Shown here: one piece after another, positions 12,271 to 25,580 of the stretch
How positions within the stretch are numbered: the first letter of the stretch is position 1
How the letters are laid out: every line of letters starts with the position of its first letter
Assembly: GCA_009733575.1 (NCBI GenBank)
Contig: ML769471.1
Location: 62,001 to 126,000 of the forward strand
Length of the DNA: 64,000 nt
Origin: Gymnopus androsaceus JB14
Lineage: Eukaryota > Basidiomycota > Agaricomycetes > Agaricales > Omphalotaceae
Direction: 5' to 3'
Translations under genes and position numbers: made by a program
The notes under the pieces: generated by a model
What the model saw: only the letters and a program-made list of their open reading frames with translations
The model's database searches: none
What the model was told of the DNA's origin: nothing

Positions 12271-13127
12271 TATCGCAACAATACATGTGTTCATCATGGT
12301 ATTCAAGCTCAGACCACCAACTATGGCTTCATCAACATTACTTTTCACATCCATGTTGGAGACTTCGATTCCAAGATTTGGGTTTTTTCTATGTATGTGT
12401 TTTCAATTCATTATCTGCACCACTATCATTCTCTTACGTCCTCTCTGGGGTTATGTAGCGGTTTATTTGGGTGCGGTGACTCCACGGACTATGAGAGTAC
12501 CTGGTTAGGGGCTCTTGGCGGCGCATGTTCTTGGCTTTCACCGCGAATCCTGTTCTTTGACCCAATACTTTCAGAAACTGGTATTGGATTAAAGGACTTA
12601 AAAATCCGGACGCGCCTCTGCAATTTTTTTTTTTTTTTTTGAACAAAAAATTCTGTTTAGTTATTTGCCGCGAACACCTATTGTAGTACTAAGTATGTAA
12701 TTGTATGGTATGTTTCTGCTCCGCCAACAATGAAAAGCTCCAGAGAGGACGAATCCCATCTAACCACAAGGGCTGTTACTCTAGAAGAGAAAGATAGAGT
12801 AAAATATACTAAGTAAATGAGAAGTGGGGAGAAATCATGCATCAGGCTCGATCGATAAGCAAGTGTTTATGGAGTGGTATGTGCCCCTGCGTTAGAATTG
12901 AAAGGAGCCTCAAGATAATTTCGGGCTCTAGAGTTCGGTTCTACGCCGTCGCACAAAATCATAAGTAACTCTGGACAGTACATGTTCTGAAGGATATCAT
13001 TGATCAAGATGTAAGTAGAATATCACACTTTTCAACTTTAGTATAAATTTGCCCTCGAGAGAAAAGAAAAGACACGCAAACCAAGTAGAGACGAGAGAAA
13101 GTATGCGAAGATCAGGATACGCTACTA
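12271..13127. other. Intergenic with T-homopolymer
   Basis: This contains the tail of the duplicated segment to about 12360, an 18-base T run near 12627-12644, and otherwise no coding signal up to the VPS33 stop. The T run could be the trace of a retroposed end, but no target duplication was found. Confidence 0.4.
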
Positions 13128-15710
13128 TCAGATCCCAGCATCCTTGGTTCTCCCTGTTACTTTCTGAATACTAGCTATACCATCCACAATACTCGATCCG
13201 TTTATAATCCCATGTGTAGCGATGAGGAAATTTCGACCTAGAATGCGGAATGAGTTTTGAAGCGCTCGATATATAAAATCAGAGCAGACCATGATTTTGT
13301 CGTGCCACCCATCGTAACGCAGCTATCTCGGCATAAGTGCAACCACCTAAGAAAAACACGACAGTTGTTGTCGTGGTTGGCAAAGCCTTAACCTTTGGCC
13401 GAGCTAAGATATAAATGAGTACGGCAAATGAATTCGCATTGCCCTTTATATACCTTGTAAGCCTCCCAACGATGTAGCTCTGTCTTGCACGACATCTACC
13501 GTTTGCCCAGGTATTGCTTCCAAGATATCTTCAAAGCCTCTCCAACCCACAATGGGATGCGCCTGTATTTTTCCATCTGCATGGCTAGTTTCTTTCACAC
13601 CATTAAGTTTCAAAGGCTTCTCTCTCCCAGCAGGATTGCTCAGCACTCCTCCCTTTTGAACAACACACTGAACGAGACGGACGCTGATTGGTGCGTAACC
13701 AGAGTACACAAAGCTGATATCATTTTCCAATTCGTCAAGAGCTTCCGGATCATCGTCTATTAGGAGACGTAATGACTTGCGCAGGCTCGCGAAAGGGAGC
13801 TTTGAGGTGTGAATCACAGACGGGGTGGACGGCGGTAAAGGATTAGGCAATAAAATAGCGAGAGATGGATCGGAAAGCGACAAGAGTAGAGGCAAAAAGT
13901 TGTATCCATATGCCTAACTCGAGGATATCAGCAACCAGTGGACCGTAAAACTTGGAGAACAGACCTGAAGGAACTCGCGTTTGATGTTTTCTAAAGCTTT
14001 AGTCTTGATACCGCCAGACGTGAGGCTCGCGAGACACAAGAGTCGCACAACGGTCTCCAGATCCACACCCTTGGCAATCATGTCTTCTATAGATGAAATC
14101 TGTTCAGATACGTTGTAGGAAGCAAGAAGATCTACCGAATGCGTCAATACAACAATGGTAACTTGTAGATTAATAAGACTCACTCTGTTGAATTTCTTGG
14201 GACTGGTTGAACTGTTGAGTACGAGTTATAGGAACCAATAGCTCGGATATTCCAGTATCTGAATTCATATAAGATGGGCATCACCAAGACGGAACAGTTA
14301 CTAACGAGTGCGCAGGGAAAGATTGCCAATAATCTCTCGCAACTGGGTGGGAGTTTTGATTGAAGACCAGTCTGAGAATGCAATTTTCTTTCCGACGTGC
14401 AGCAAATAGCAAGCATTCGAACATACCTGTTGGTCGTGTTTCAACCTGCGAGCAACTGTGTTCAATCGCTTGCCCACATTTGAAAAGTTTAGATCCCTTA
14501 GTTCCATGAAAAGAGCATCGGAAGACGATAGGTGATATTTCTTCTTCATCTCTTTTTTCAGCGACGCAGAGGTAGAAGGAGAAGTTTCTGTGGCGTCAGG
14601 TGGGGATACAAGTGACGCGGGGAGTTCTACGTGTGCTAAATTCCATTAATGGGGGAAGTCGCGTGAAGTAATGAGCGACACTCACAATTCTTGATACCGA
14701 GAAGCTCATCTATAAGACCCTCGTATGTGAGCTGAGTTAAGAGGGGAGTTATCATGTCAACGCGTCGGTCGATGACAATTAGGGAATCAAAGTTGCTGGA
14801 GGGAGTGTCAGGAGTGCGGGCTTGGGGTAGGTATGTCTTCAAAAGGTTTATGAGACGCTGAACATAGCGTATGATGTGAGATATGGTACAAAAATGTGCA
14901 GAAACAGAGACGCACTGCGGCATGGTCTCCTTTCCCTAGTAACCTAGGAAAAGATCCAAAGAGCTTTTGGATCGTTATCAAGGCTTGCGCAGAGTCGTAC
15001 ACCACAGACTCGTCGCCGTCCTAAAGAGAGCAAATGTATGTTAGCATGCTAAATACCAATGACACGGGTTCTGCAACTCACCATCCATATATCTTTGAAA
15101 GCAGACTCATTCTCCAACGAAAGGACGTCTTCTGCAACAGGCAAGAACTGCAAGTTGTATGCGGTAATATTTATATCCCCTAGAACGCCTTCTTCTTCCA
15201 GTAATCGCGAAATTAACGAAGATAGTCGAGGGACGAGCACCAGGGTATAATTGTGGTTCAATGACTGCTTGGCGTGTCTCTTGATGTGGTCTATAAACTG
15301 GTTATTTGATGCTAGCTCAGTGCTGGTATTGTATAACATACCAGCAATGGTCTTGACATAGTTCACTTTGGGCCTACATAGATAGACGATATTGGTTGTA
15401 CTGGAGGCCAATGGTCCCGGTTCGAGCCAGAACATTTTGTCCACGCCATGTTGCTATTAGCATATGAGTATACGTTCTAAGAAGCTGAGCACATCATAGC
15501 TTACCTTGAGCAAGGAAACTTCCGTGATTAGCCCCAAAGGACCAGCTAAGGAAGGATCCAAGACGAGCGTCTTGGAGCCATTTACCTAGAAGAGCGTTTC
15601 GAATTGGATTGAAACTATGAACAGCAGCTACCCACAGAGTTTAGAACATCTATCAGAGCTTCTTTGTTGATTTTCTTGAGGAGGTTGATATCCAACGCAG
15701 AAGCTTCCAT
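13128..15710 (-). CDS. VPS33: Vps33, Sec1/Munc18-family vacuolar sorting protein
   Basis: Vps33 is the SNARE-binding Sec1/Munc18-type subunit of the HOPS and CORVET tethering complexes at vacuole and endosome. Twelve exons: 15636-15710, 15505-15585, 15082-15453, 14916-15020, 14686-14857, 14427-14635, 14306-14387, 14184-14258, 13965-14131, 13454-13913, 13290-13403, 13128-13237. They sum to 2022 nt (673 aa). Diagnostic stretches are [76 protein letters not shown] and the C-terminal [19 protein letters not shown] followed by [16 protein letters not shown]. Exon 7 ([20 protein letters not shown]) is about eight residues shorter than usual for the family, and its 5' border (39 bp upstream intron) is uncertain. 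The last two exons use typical 50-52 bp introns. All other borders are strong. Confidence 0.92.
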
Positions 15711-17595
15711 TTCCGGCGGTAAATTACGTTTTAGCTTTACAGCTTTGACATCACAAGCCTAAGCTTGAAGTCTTCTTCTGCATATTTTCGATGAGGCGGT
15801 TACATCTCTTTCTCGATTATCTTACTCGCGCCATACAGCTTGAAGACCAAGTGGAATTCACTGCAAATTCGTTCATACCGATTTTAATGATAGTAAATGC
15901 TGAGTCGTGGTTCGGTACCACAAAGCAAGCCAAAAAAAGAGAAAGACATGCAAAGGAACGAAATTCAAGAAAGAAGGAAAGGAGGGAAAAAAGAAAAACA
16001 AGAATCCATACGAGCAGCAAAACTAAATCAATGACCATGGCAGCCCATGAAGCAAGCAAGGGTCTCCGTGCTCTCAATGTACTTCGTTACTATTCAATTC
16101 CTGATGACGCTCCCTCGAAAGGCGTATAGAGGAGCTCGGTTAGCTCCAAATCCACCCAAACTATCGATGCTGGTCTAGCTGGTTAATTGAAGGTGGCATC
16201 CTTCAATCTGCGCCTGGACTCCGGATGCAACCTCTGATAAGTTTAGACGTGGGACTTACAATTCTCTCTGTGTAAAGCAGAAAGTCGGCAATTACCTTCA
16301 AAATCTGGGTAATGTACGAATCTCTTTTAAGCAGTACAACCTTCAACAAATTAATCTAACCTCTTGTCCAAGCGTTGAGCCCTGCATAGATGACCGCATG
16401 ACCGCCGATAGCAAACCGTGAGCAGGACGTGTTTCTTTGATTACTCTGTAATATGATGGTACTCTTTCTCTCTAGTCTATAACAGGGGGTTTTACAACCC
16501 GTGGTATATAAAATATGTCTCCACGTATGGTTGCATCAAATTATCAACTTTGAACGTGTTCAAGTTTTTATTTTTACAAGAGCAGTGCGGCAAGCGTCAG
16601 GTATAAAGCTGCGCCTTCAAATCCTCTCTATCGTTCCAATATCCCACAATGGTGTTCCCTCGACCGTCGAGTTGCCCCCCTTGGCCCGCTCTGTGCATTT
16701 GTGGGACTAGGTCCTATACTGATACAGTGCCAGATGTTGTAAATACATCTTATACGGATACAGTGCAAGATGTTGTAACTAGGATGTTTCGCTGCGGCAA
16801 TTTTGCTGCTCAAAATTTGCCGTAATATATAGCAAATTTGCCGCACTCCATAGAGTTTGCACTACGTCATGCCATAAAATTTGCCATAAAACTTGGCAAT
16901 TTTGCTCTGCACTGGCAATTTTGCGCAGCAAACATCTACTACATGTTATGATCATCTGCAACCAATTTTCGACTTGCCCGTCATGGTGAGCTTCACTCGT
17001 AGCTGTTTGAACAGTCGTTGATTCGTTATCATTCAAAACCAGACGAAACTAGTACTGGGTGAAGCTAATCTCCTGCGATTATCACCCGGTAAACTAATGA
17101 CAAAATGATTAGGTATCTCCATGGTACTCTTTGGTCTAGGCGTCTTCAGGCGTCTTCAAGTTATACATCCTGCGAGGAAAACGACGTGCTGTCATTTCAC
17201 AATATTAGTGTGCCGGGTCCACGATGAAGTTAGAATCTTCACGAGTAGCAGCAGTCAATTCTTCAGCTGTCTTTACAATATGGAGAGAATCTCGAAGGCT
17301 CGGGAAAGAGGGAATATACATAGTTCAAGTTGCGTCTGGTGCTTACTTTCATAAATGCAGAATGCATTGAATAATTTGCATCTCGAGGCTTTACAAATAA
17401 GCTCCTGAGGTCCAGAAAAAATTATACAACACACATTTTCAAATTTAAAGATGCTGTCGGACGATTGAGCATGGACTACCGATACAAAAATCGCCTTGTT
17501 TGTGCGACAATAATTCTACATAACCATAGCTATTAGCATACATGCTAGGAATGTCCTCTGCGCCCTGCGCCCACAAAACCCGGCCCCTAATCCCA
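15711..17595. other. Intergenic with repeats, no gene
   Basis: About 1.9 kb without a supportable gene. A purine-rich patch lies at 15925-16010. A direct repeat of about 30 bp with the pattern GATACAGTGC(C/A)AGATGTTGTAA occurs at about 16720 and 16756. Immediately after it, 16793-16925 holds repeated GGCAATTTTGC-like words, described separately. Confidence 0.5.
16786..16930. repeat. GGCAAATTTTGC-type inverted repeat cluster
   Basis: GCGGCAATTTTGCT at about 16793 is mirrored by AGCAAATTTGCCGC at about 16830, enclosing a further AATTTGCCGTAATATATAGC palindromic core. More copies of GGCAATTTTGC follow near 16892 and 16912. A related GCCGCCGAAAATTGC / CGGCAAACTT patch lies at about 23826-23876, so the motif is dispersed. 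It may be the end of a small inverted-repeat element or a protein-binding cluster. Confidence 0.45.
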
Positions 17596-19118
17596 TTATC
17601 GATTCGGCTTCAAGGCACTGATACCTGTCAGGTCAAGCGGTGGCGGACGGTTAGCGTTCGCACTCGTATTTCCCTCCGAAGTACTTCCACCTCTAGTCCG
17701 GGTCCGTGGGCCAGTAGGTCGAGAAGATCGTGACACCACTGTTATTGGCCCACTGATATTTCTAGTTTCAGTCACCGTGGCCACTTGGGATGCAAGTGGG
17801 GCAGGCTCGGGTTGTTGAACAGGCACTGTGCTCGGTGATGTCGATGAAATTTTAGTTGTCCACCGAGAACTCCTTTTTGGCAGTGCTTGCGGGGAAAGTG
17901 TCATGATATCCGCCCGTGGCCAGTCTCTCAGAGGCGGTGGAGATGTTCTCTGTACAGCGGCACCCTGCGGTGAATCACTGGGCACAGCGGAGGAATTAAA
18001 GTTCAAAATTGAAGTCGGAGCGACTTGTGTCACATTCGGTGTCAAAGATGAGCGGAGGGACGAGCGCAGGAAGTCTGGGTAAAAACTCAGATTCGACTGA
18101 TCAGCACTGGTCGCTGCATGCGCAGGCGGCGGACGCTGTGGCTGTGGACCCGGGAACTGGAAATGCTCTATCTGATAGTCGGGGCTGAGTCCAGAGCGAT
18201 ACGCATAGGGCATTGCGGGCCGCTGAGGTCGGGGTGCAACAATAGACGGTGCCTTGAATCTTCCCAGCATCCGGCTAGGAGTGGGTGAAGTGGGCGGTTC
18301 TGGGGACTGCAGTCTCGTACTGCTGCCTTGATCGTAGAAGGAGATGTTATAGACGCTACCATGCCACATCCGGGAATCACTTCCTGAACGGATGAAGACT
18401 GTGACGAATATTATGAGGAAGTAGGCGAAAACTGAGGCAATAGTCAAAGAGTAGCAAAACAGGGGACACAAAGCACTCTTACTGATGATAGAGAAAAGCC
18501 AAGTGAAGCCCTGGAGGACTTTGGTGGACGTACAAGCTAGGATAGGGAGATGTGACTGGCACATTTGGGATGGAATTAAAGCGGTGACCAGAGATGCAGC
18601 AGCTGATGGGTGGATGGTATCAGAACAGTGTTCATGCCAAACCCTGTGATCAAGACTTACATATATTGAGCACGAAAAGCAAGCCAGACCAAAGACATTC
18701 GAACCATACGCGACTCGTTATCGAAGCATTCCTATTCCGTCCTACTTCGACAAAGATGCTAAGTAATAGCGCATCAGCACAAACCTCGAAATCAGTACGG
18801 ACAGACTTACATCGCGAATACAAGCACAAGTCCAGCTCCCCCGACAAAAATGACATAACTGTCCACTTGGATGACCTGCTCAAGAGCTATAGGAGTTGAA
18901 GCTCAGCGTCTTGGCAGAGGTCTTCTTACTGTAAACTTACATGGAGGACCTTGGGCAAAGCCTAAATTCCACACCGAAACACTGGCGATGACAGCGCTGC
19001 AGATGATAGAAAGAGCTTTGTTCGATTCTGGTTGAGTTTTTTCAGTTTGAAGAACAGGAATCGACATACCGAAAACAAGATAGCGAAGCCAGATAAACCG
19101 ATTTAACATGTTATTCAT
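17596..19118 (-). CDS. MARVEL-like four-helix membrane protein, Ser/Pro-rich tail
   Basis: Exons 19070-19118, 18941-19027, 18811-18886, 18661-18758 and 17596-18602. A further in-frame 51 bp intron (18432-18482) fits splice signals, giving about 421 aa. The N-terminal 165 residues form four hydrophobic segments: near residues 8-38 (FIWLRYLVF...IICSAVIASVSVW), 55-75 (YVIFVGGAGLVLVFA), 88-112 (FECLWSGLLFVLN) and 135-160 (GFTWLFSI...FLIIFVTVFI). This matches the fungal MARVEL-like layout. The remaining 250 residues are Pro/Ser/Arg-rich and presumably cytosolic. Agarics commonly have such proteins; roles at plasma membrane or vesicles are suspected but not shown. The start at 19118 is the first in-frame ATG of exon 1. 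Confidence 0.72.
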
Positions 19119-19451
19119 AGCATAGAGCCTGGTAGCAAGGAGTGTGGAGAGAGGCCAACCGGTCGACGGCCGAAGGGCAATAAAGCTTTAGAGCTCCGCT
19201 CAGGAGGGGAATGGGAGATTGGAACTAAAGAGCGCTTCGGACCAAATCGAGTCTCACTTGTTTCGAATCATCTCAGGAACAAATCAAAACGCCATCGCGT
19301 CCACGGTTTTACCGAATTGGAACATCTCACAGCCTACAGGCAACACCTTCGGAACTGAGCTTGGAACCGAGGTTTGAAAGATTATCAGGACTAGCAAATT
19401 CATTACTCAACCAGCAACATTACAGTAATCCTCTCCATCCACAAAGGTACA

Positions 19452-22400
19452 TTACTTAAATAGATATGTTCTACAATCTGGTATCAATGTCGGTACAGCA
19501 CAAGCAAGCACAAGCAAGCACGGTGAGAAACCTCTATTCAAAAGACTACCAAAACAACCGCTACACGTCAAATGCATTCCGCACAACTTGATGAGCCCAT
19601 TGCATTCGCTCAAGCCATGGTGCAACGACCGCGGAGTGTCCTCTAGATGTCTAATTCGAGCACCAAAAGGAAGAAAGGGCTCCTGTTTCGCTCTTTTGAG
19701 GGTCATCCTGCTCGCAAGTGTAGCCTGACGTCGGACAGACGGAGGTCTCGAAAACGTCGATGCAGTGGAGGCGAGGTTCACTCTAGTGAGCCCTGGATAT
19801 CTTCCGGAAGAGTTTGAACTATCCCGAGGTTCGACAAGGCAGTCCACAACATATGACCTGACTTCATGCGAGCTGTCCTGCGAAAGCAGGGGAATCACGT
19901 CCAGAAATGACTTGGGGACCGGTTTGGCCTTCTTGGTCAATTCACCTAAGATAACTTTAGACATCCGTTCACAGGACATCAAGAAATCGCATACCACATA
20001 TGAATGCGATCAATCTAGCCACACCGATGCGGACGCCCACGATATAATCAGAGGCAAGTGACGCCAGAGTATGACATAGCTCATCATCGATTTCCATTGA
20101 AGGGACGCCCTCGGGACCAGGAATAAGGAGGGCGTGCTGGCAAGCAATGTAACTATAAATCAGCTAACAATCAGTATACAGACCAAGCCAAGAACGGAAA
20201 AAAAAACAGACGTCATTCGTCTACGAGACAGTTCCGATTGGGCCATGGATAGCAAGTCGGAACGTACGCTATCCAGAAAGCCCTTGCCCTTGAACGTCAT
20301 CCAAAGCTTTGGTAGCTAGTAGATTGAGTTTGAGCAAGTGACGTAGGTAGAAAAACGGTATAAGACTCACGATTGATATAGCTGCTTCCCTAACGGTGTT
20401 CACTGAATCCGCGAGTGAATGCATGAGTAACTTTTCGATAATACCCATCACTTCTGAACCTCCGACATTCAAAAGATCGTTCAAGCTTTTCGCAATGCCC
20501 TCCCGCTCGCGCCAGGAAGTGAAAGCAGCCGATGACCAAGCATCCAGCAATGCGTTGAACACCTCGAGTTGACCAACCCGCGGAAGCGCACCGACAAAGG
20601 TTACAAGACAGTCAATCAGCTTTAATCGCACTTCATCATCTGATGTACGAAACGCGCTGCGCCATACACCCAAAAGATCTTGCTGGGCGTACTCTTCTCC
20701 TAATATCTTGGCCATCTCACCCAGGGACGCAGCAAGAGTGCGTTTGACTCCGGGTGTGTTGTTGCCACTAAGCCATAGATATGTATCTCGTAAAAGAGAT
20801 GACCAATGATTCCGCCCAACTGTAAGCGTCACAGCTGGAAAATTGAACGCGCAAATTAAAGGCCGCGAAGGATCCGTGTAAAAGGCCTCCAGCGCAGCCT
20901 GTTTATTGGTTATCGGAGGCAACGGTCCCGTATCCTCCTCTTCAGAGGCGAGCGGTTGTTGACCGTCTATGACACGCCTATCATGCGTCCGCCCGAGAAA
21001 CATCTTCAACAGCTCTTCCGGCGGCGTTTGACTCTCCTTGATTTTTGCATCGGCAAAATCATGCGTTGTGTTCAGGTTTTCATCTTCGTGGAACGTGTAG
21101 ATGACCTCTCCAAGAGCCTCTAATACGCCAGCACGCACATCCGCAGATTCGTCCATGCTCATGGGAATCAGGATATCCAAAGCAGTCTGCCGCCGTTGAC
21201 TGGACGGGAGGCGTCCTAGGATTGTAGGAAGTGCAAATAACGAAGAATGACGGACATTATGCATAGGATCAGTTACAAGATTTTGCAATGTGCGCATCTA
21301 CACGAAATTGTTAGTAAAATTCAGAGTGTCCAAATAAATTATATACCAAGGTCAGTTGAACAACTTCGGCGGTACTACCTTGGCCAAGGCACCAAGAGCA
21401 AAGCAAGCTTCCTTGCGTACCCAAAATAGAGGATCTTGAGACACGCGTTCAACTTCGGCGACAAACGCGTCCGTTGAAGCCTCGTCCAGAAATCCTGAAA
21501 ATGAAACCTAAAAATACATCCAAAGGATCTTGAGTAGAATACTTACCACTAGCAGCTACAGCGGCCACAAGACTCATGCTGCTGAGACGCCCGATAGCAG
21601 CCTGGTCGTATTCTCCCTCTTCATCAAATTCTACGCTATCATAAGATTGGACGTCACTAAAGTTGCTGGATGGAGGCGATGGGGTATCGGGTATTCCAGC
21701 CGATGGGAGAGAAAGGGCCCCATAAGCACTAGCGTCCTGTTGGGGTGAGTAGGAAGGAGAGATAGGCCATAGTCTGTCTGATATACTAGAGAAAGCATGG
21801 ATATCAGATTGGTGGCTGTTGATTATAGGAAGGGAAGGTGAGTGATCGAAGGGAGCGGGGGTGGGGTCGGTTGTTGAAGGATCGGCCATTCCAGGACTTG
21901 TGATAGTAGAATTAGATGAAGAAGAAGATGATGACTGAGAAGGACGGGCAGAAGGATTGCTAGAAGGAGAAACACTGTCCTCGGAGCTACTAGATGCAGT
22001 TGTGCTCGTAGTAGAGCTCGGAGTAGAGCTCGATGAATCAGAACTCGATGTACTCATCGGGGAACCATTGGAGGTGGTTTGGATAGACGTTACTTTGGAA
22101 GAAGATGTGAGCGGCGGAAAATAAGGGTTGTTGTTTTGCATTGATTGCTTGACGTCAGCGCGAGAAACAGAACCCTCAGCTTCGCTCATCTCTCTCATGG
22201 GACTGGATATTTGAAAGCCTGCCTCGGGTGCTGGGAAGGAGGATCCTCTTCATCATGAGCAATGTCTACTTGCGGCTCCTGATTGCGCCTGGAATAATCC
22301 AGACTAGAATCTGACATCGAACGAGGTTGTTGCTCTTCGACGAGTTCTCCCTCCTCTTCCTCCTCGCCGCCGTCAAGGCGGCCCATCCCGACAACGACTT

Positions 22401-23510
22401 GGTATATAATCTCCTTTTCAAAAAGCGCACGCTCATCGCTCCCGAAAAGACCTATAACAAGATCTTCATCCTCACCCTCGATGGTCTGTGCGTGCCCAGG
22501 GGGAGGCGGTATTTGCGCAGGAATATTCGGAGAACTCGTTCCGAGATTTAATTCCATGGCGTTGACTCGCTTTATCCTCCCTAATAAAGCAACCACAGCA
22601 TACCTAGTAGCTCCACCGACAAGCGCGTTAGGGTTGAGCAGGAGGGTTCCGAGGATCGGCGTAAACGCTTGTACAGAAATCGTCGGAGGACTCTCCTGAT
22701 CCTGAAATTCAGGAGGATTCAGACCATCCACATCCACTGCATCTCCCGGGATCAATTGACAGTGCTGTCGGCAATATTAAAAATGCGCCGAGGTGTGAAT
22801 GAAATGTACTTACAGTGAAAAACCACCAGATAATAGTGACTAGCCGTGAAGAGAAAGCTTCTTTGACCATCTCATCTTGATGAAAGTAAGATGATACAGC
22901 ATTGAAAGAATGGAAAAGAGATATACGTACCATCGTCCATTGCTAGAGTATTTAACAATGGTAAAACGTACTCGATCGCCTCATGTGGGGTCACCTGCTC
23001 CAGTAACTCTGGCAGGGCGTTGGCAATGAAGACACGATGAAAAGACGATTTACTGCGAGAGTAGAGATATATCCTCTCCAAAGTACTCAGACCCTCATCG
23101 TCCAAAGTTGTGTCATCTGGAGGTTCGGAGGTTTCAGGAAATGAGTCATCGGTTGTCGGTGGCGAGATTGGGTAGTGCGGAATATGCTCGGGAGGTGGCA
23201 TCGAGGTAGGGGAGCTGGGAATGGGGGGATATGTATTATGAAGTGAGAATTGAGGCGACTGGGATGAGGATGGAATAATATTGGAAATATGCATGACAGA
23301 GGTCAGAGCAGGAGAATTGGGGGCTAATGGAGGCTCCTGGGAGGCCGGTGATTCAACGATTGGGGTCGAAGGGGCCGTATAGAATACCAAGTTGGGAGAA
23401 TATAAGGGACTCTCAAAAGGATTGTCTCTGCTTGACGGAGACGGAGTGTACGAGATATTCATGCCGGAATATGGTGCAGGAGGCATAGGGATATGCGTGG
23501 GGCGCATCAT
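19452..23510 (-). CDS. PP4 regulatory subunit 1-like HEAT-repeat protein
   Basis: Likely scaffold subunit of a PP2A/PP4-type phosphatase. Exons seen: 22931-23510, 22814-22875, about 22195-22764, about 21547-22240, 21347-21494, 20371-21297, 20212-20315, 19995-20152, 19452-19945. HEAT-like repeats include MQNVRHS-type DPMHNVRHSSLFALPTILG, MSMDESADVRAGVLEALGE, NTPGVKRTLAASLGEMAKIL and DSVNTVREAAISIV. LPKLWMTF is characteristic of PPP4R1 relatives. A Ser-rich insert follows the N-terminal repeats, and Pro/Ser-rich sequence precedes them. The junction near 22200-22250 changes frame with no ideal splice pair, so it is uncertain. Near 21368 the conserved VVPP|EVVQLTL stretch is split between frames by an apparent one-base loss. 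The last exon beyond residue IPLLSQDSSHEVRSYV is poorly conserved. Confidence 0.75.
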
Positions 23511-24026
23511 GGTAGTGTGGTTGTGGTTGAAGAAGAATTATTATTTGACGAAGGCTCATCCGATAAATTAGCGGACGAGCCAGTGCTTGACACTAGATTA
23601 CCCATGAGAAACCAAGACAAGCAGGAGATGGATTAATTGGATACTTTGAACAGTCTGTTAACACGGGCTATGATGACGCAAAGGAGGGCTGGAGGACAAC
23701 GTGCTCGACATATACCTGATCTGCAGAATTTACAGTCGTTACTTTGGGTATGTAGAGGAAACTCACTGTTCGGAACGACTTGCTGACTGTCTACAAAGCG
23801 GTCTACAAAGCGGTTGTTGAAAGTTGCCGCCGAAAATTGCAGTTCCAACAATATTAGCACTTTTCGGCAAACTTCCAATCATTTTTCATGGAGCCTCATA
23901 CTACGTCACAGGGCGCATATATCCGATGATGTAACTCGGGGATTAGAAACTCGGAACCAATGAGAGGGGAGCGCTTAAGATGAGATGAGATTGCTTCTAA
24001 GGTAACGGTGCTACAGTACTACAAAA
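23511..24026. other. Intergenic
   Basis: Region between the PP4R1-like start and the aspartate aminotransferase stop. It contains the dispersed GCCGCCGAAAATTGC patch around 23826 and a tandem CTACAAAGCGGT duplicate at about 23794-23818. No gene is visible. Confidence 0.5.
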
Positions 24027-25580
24027 CTACAAAGTGCCGCGTACAGCGGCGTCCAGCGATGTGGCAAAGTACCGAATGTTGTTACGGTTCAATCCAGTCA
24101 TACTTATTCTTCCATTCACCGTCAGATAGATGTGCGCCTTTTCCGTTAGAGCCTTGCTTTGCTCTGGTGTTATGCCAGTGAAACTAGTATTTTGCATGTC
24201 AAAATCGGAAAATCGGACCACTTCATGGGCACATACCTAAACATTCCAATCTGGTTCACAATATGGTCCCAATTTCCAGGCGTGTGCAGCTCCTCCGTAA
24301 GGAGCTTATACAGCTCCTTGCGCATGTCAATGATACGTCCAGCCATGGTCGAAATATCACGTTTCCATTCACTGAAGAGTTCGGCATCGTTCAGGATCAA
24401 AGTGACCTGTATGGAGAATAATAGTACTTCAGGGGCGGTGGCCAGACTGTTACATGCGAGGACTTACAATGCGAGCACCATATGTGGGAGGATTGCTTAT
24501 CTCGCTGCGTTGAAGGACGGATAACTGGCTCTTGACACGCTCCGCCGCCTCCTTGCTCGGTGAAACAACATGGAGAGCTCCGACTCGTTCTCCGTACAGT
24601 CCGGCGTTCTTTGCAAAGCTCTGGAGTTGGTTTCACTCAGTCACGGCATCCATGGATACAAATGGCTTTGCAAACCTGACAGATCAGCATCTTTACGCCC
24701 TTGTCCACAAAGAATCGAATAGCCCAGGCATCGTTATCCAGGTCTCCACTAGCAAAGCCCTGGTACGCGGTATCGAAAAAGCCGTAATGGCCCTTTTCTA
24801 GCATGGCCTGGGCGATGACATTCCACTGCTCCTTTGTAGGATCCACTCCGGTCGGATTATGGGCACAAGCATGGAGGAGGAACACGGAGCCCTCAGGAGC
24901 GGATTTGAGAGAGGAGAGGAAACCGTCGAAATTAAGGCCGATGGTTTTGGGATCATAGTAAGGGTATGAGACGGGAATAATGCCGACGTTTTTGAAGATG
25001 GCGGGATGATTAGCTGCAATATCAAAGTGAGAATTAATCAAAATGTACTAAAGGGGACTCACCCCAAGTCGGATCACTGAGGTAAACCTCCTTGTCTCCA
25101 GTCCACTGATAGAAACGCGATAAAAACAAGGCGCCTAGATGGTTCGCGCCAGTTCCAGAAATGGTCTGCACTGTGGTGACTCTGCCTTCTGCGAGGACGC
25201 GAGAATCGGGGCCGAGGAGGAGCTTTGCAGCAGCAGAGGTGAACTCTGGAAGACCAGTAATGGGTAGATATTCGTGATCTAGGGCAGGAGTATTGAGAAT
25301 AATCGATTCGGCCTTCTTCACGACAGGAAGCACCCAAGGCTTGTCGTTATCATCTCTGTACGCGCCGACTCCGAGATTGACTTTTTTGTCAAAAGTATCG
25401 GCCTTGAACGCGGCAGTCAACTTGAAGATGCTGTTGGTGGATATGGGTCAGGATTCAAATACAGAACAACGAGTACCGCACCTGTCTGGAGGAGCGAGAG
25501 GAACATTCTGCCACAACTCTAAAGATGCGAATATGACTCTGAATCCAAAACGGTAATAATCACAGCCTACCTGAGGACAT
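24027..25580 (-). CDS. AAT2: Aspartate aminotransferase, probably cytosolic
   Basis: PLP enzyme that exchanges the amino group between aspartate/2-oxoglutarate and oxaloacetate/glutamate. Seven exons: 25571-25580 (only MSS plus one base), 25482-25518, 25063-25430, 24676-25013, 24468-24620, 24237-24406, 24027-24183. They total 1233 nt and 410 aa, the normal family length. Visible landmarks are [17 protein letters not shown] near the N-terminus, [31 protein letters not shown], the aspartate loop [14 protein letters not shown], and the Schiff-base lysine in [14 protein letters not shown]. The C-terminus reads [20 protein letters not shown]. No mitochondrial presequence precedes the start, so the cytosolic isoform is preferred. 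The 10-nt first coding exon is notable but fits splice signals. Confidence 0.95.

Noticed and set aside
15791..16129. 112-codon frame upstream of VPS33
   Set aside because: Lys/Arg-rich purine tract giving chance coding potential; it lies in the VPS33 5' region on the other strand.
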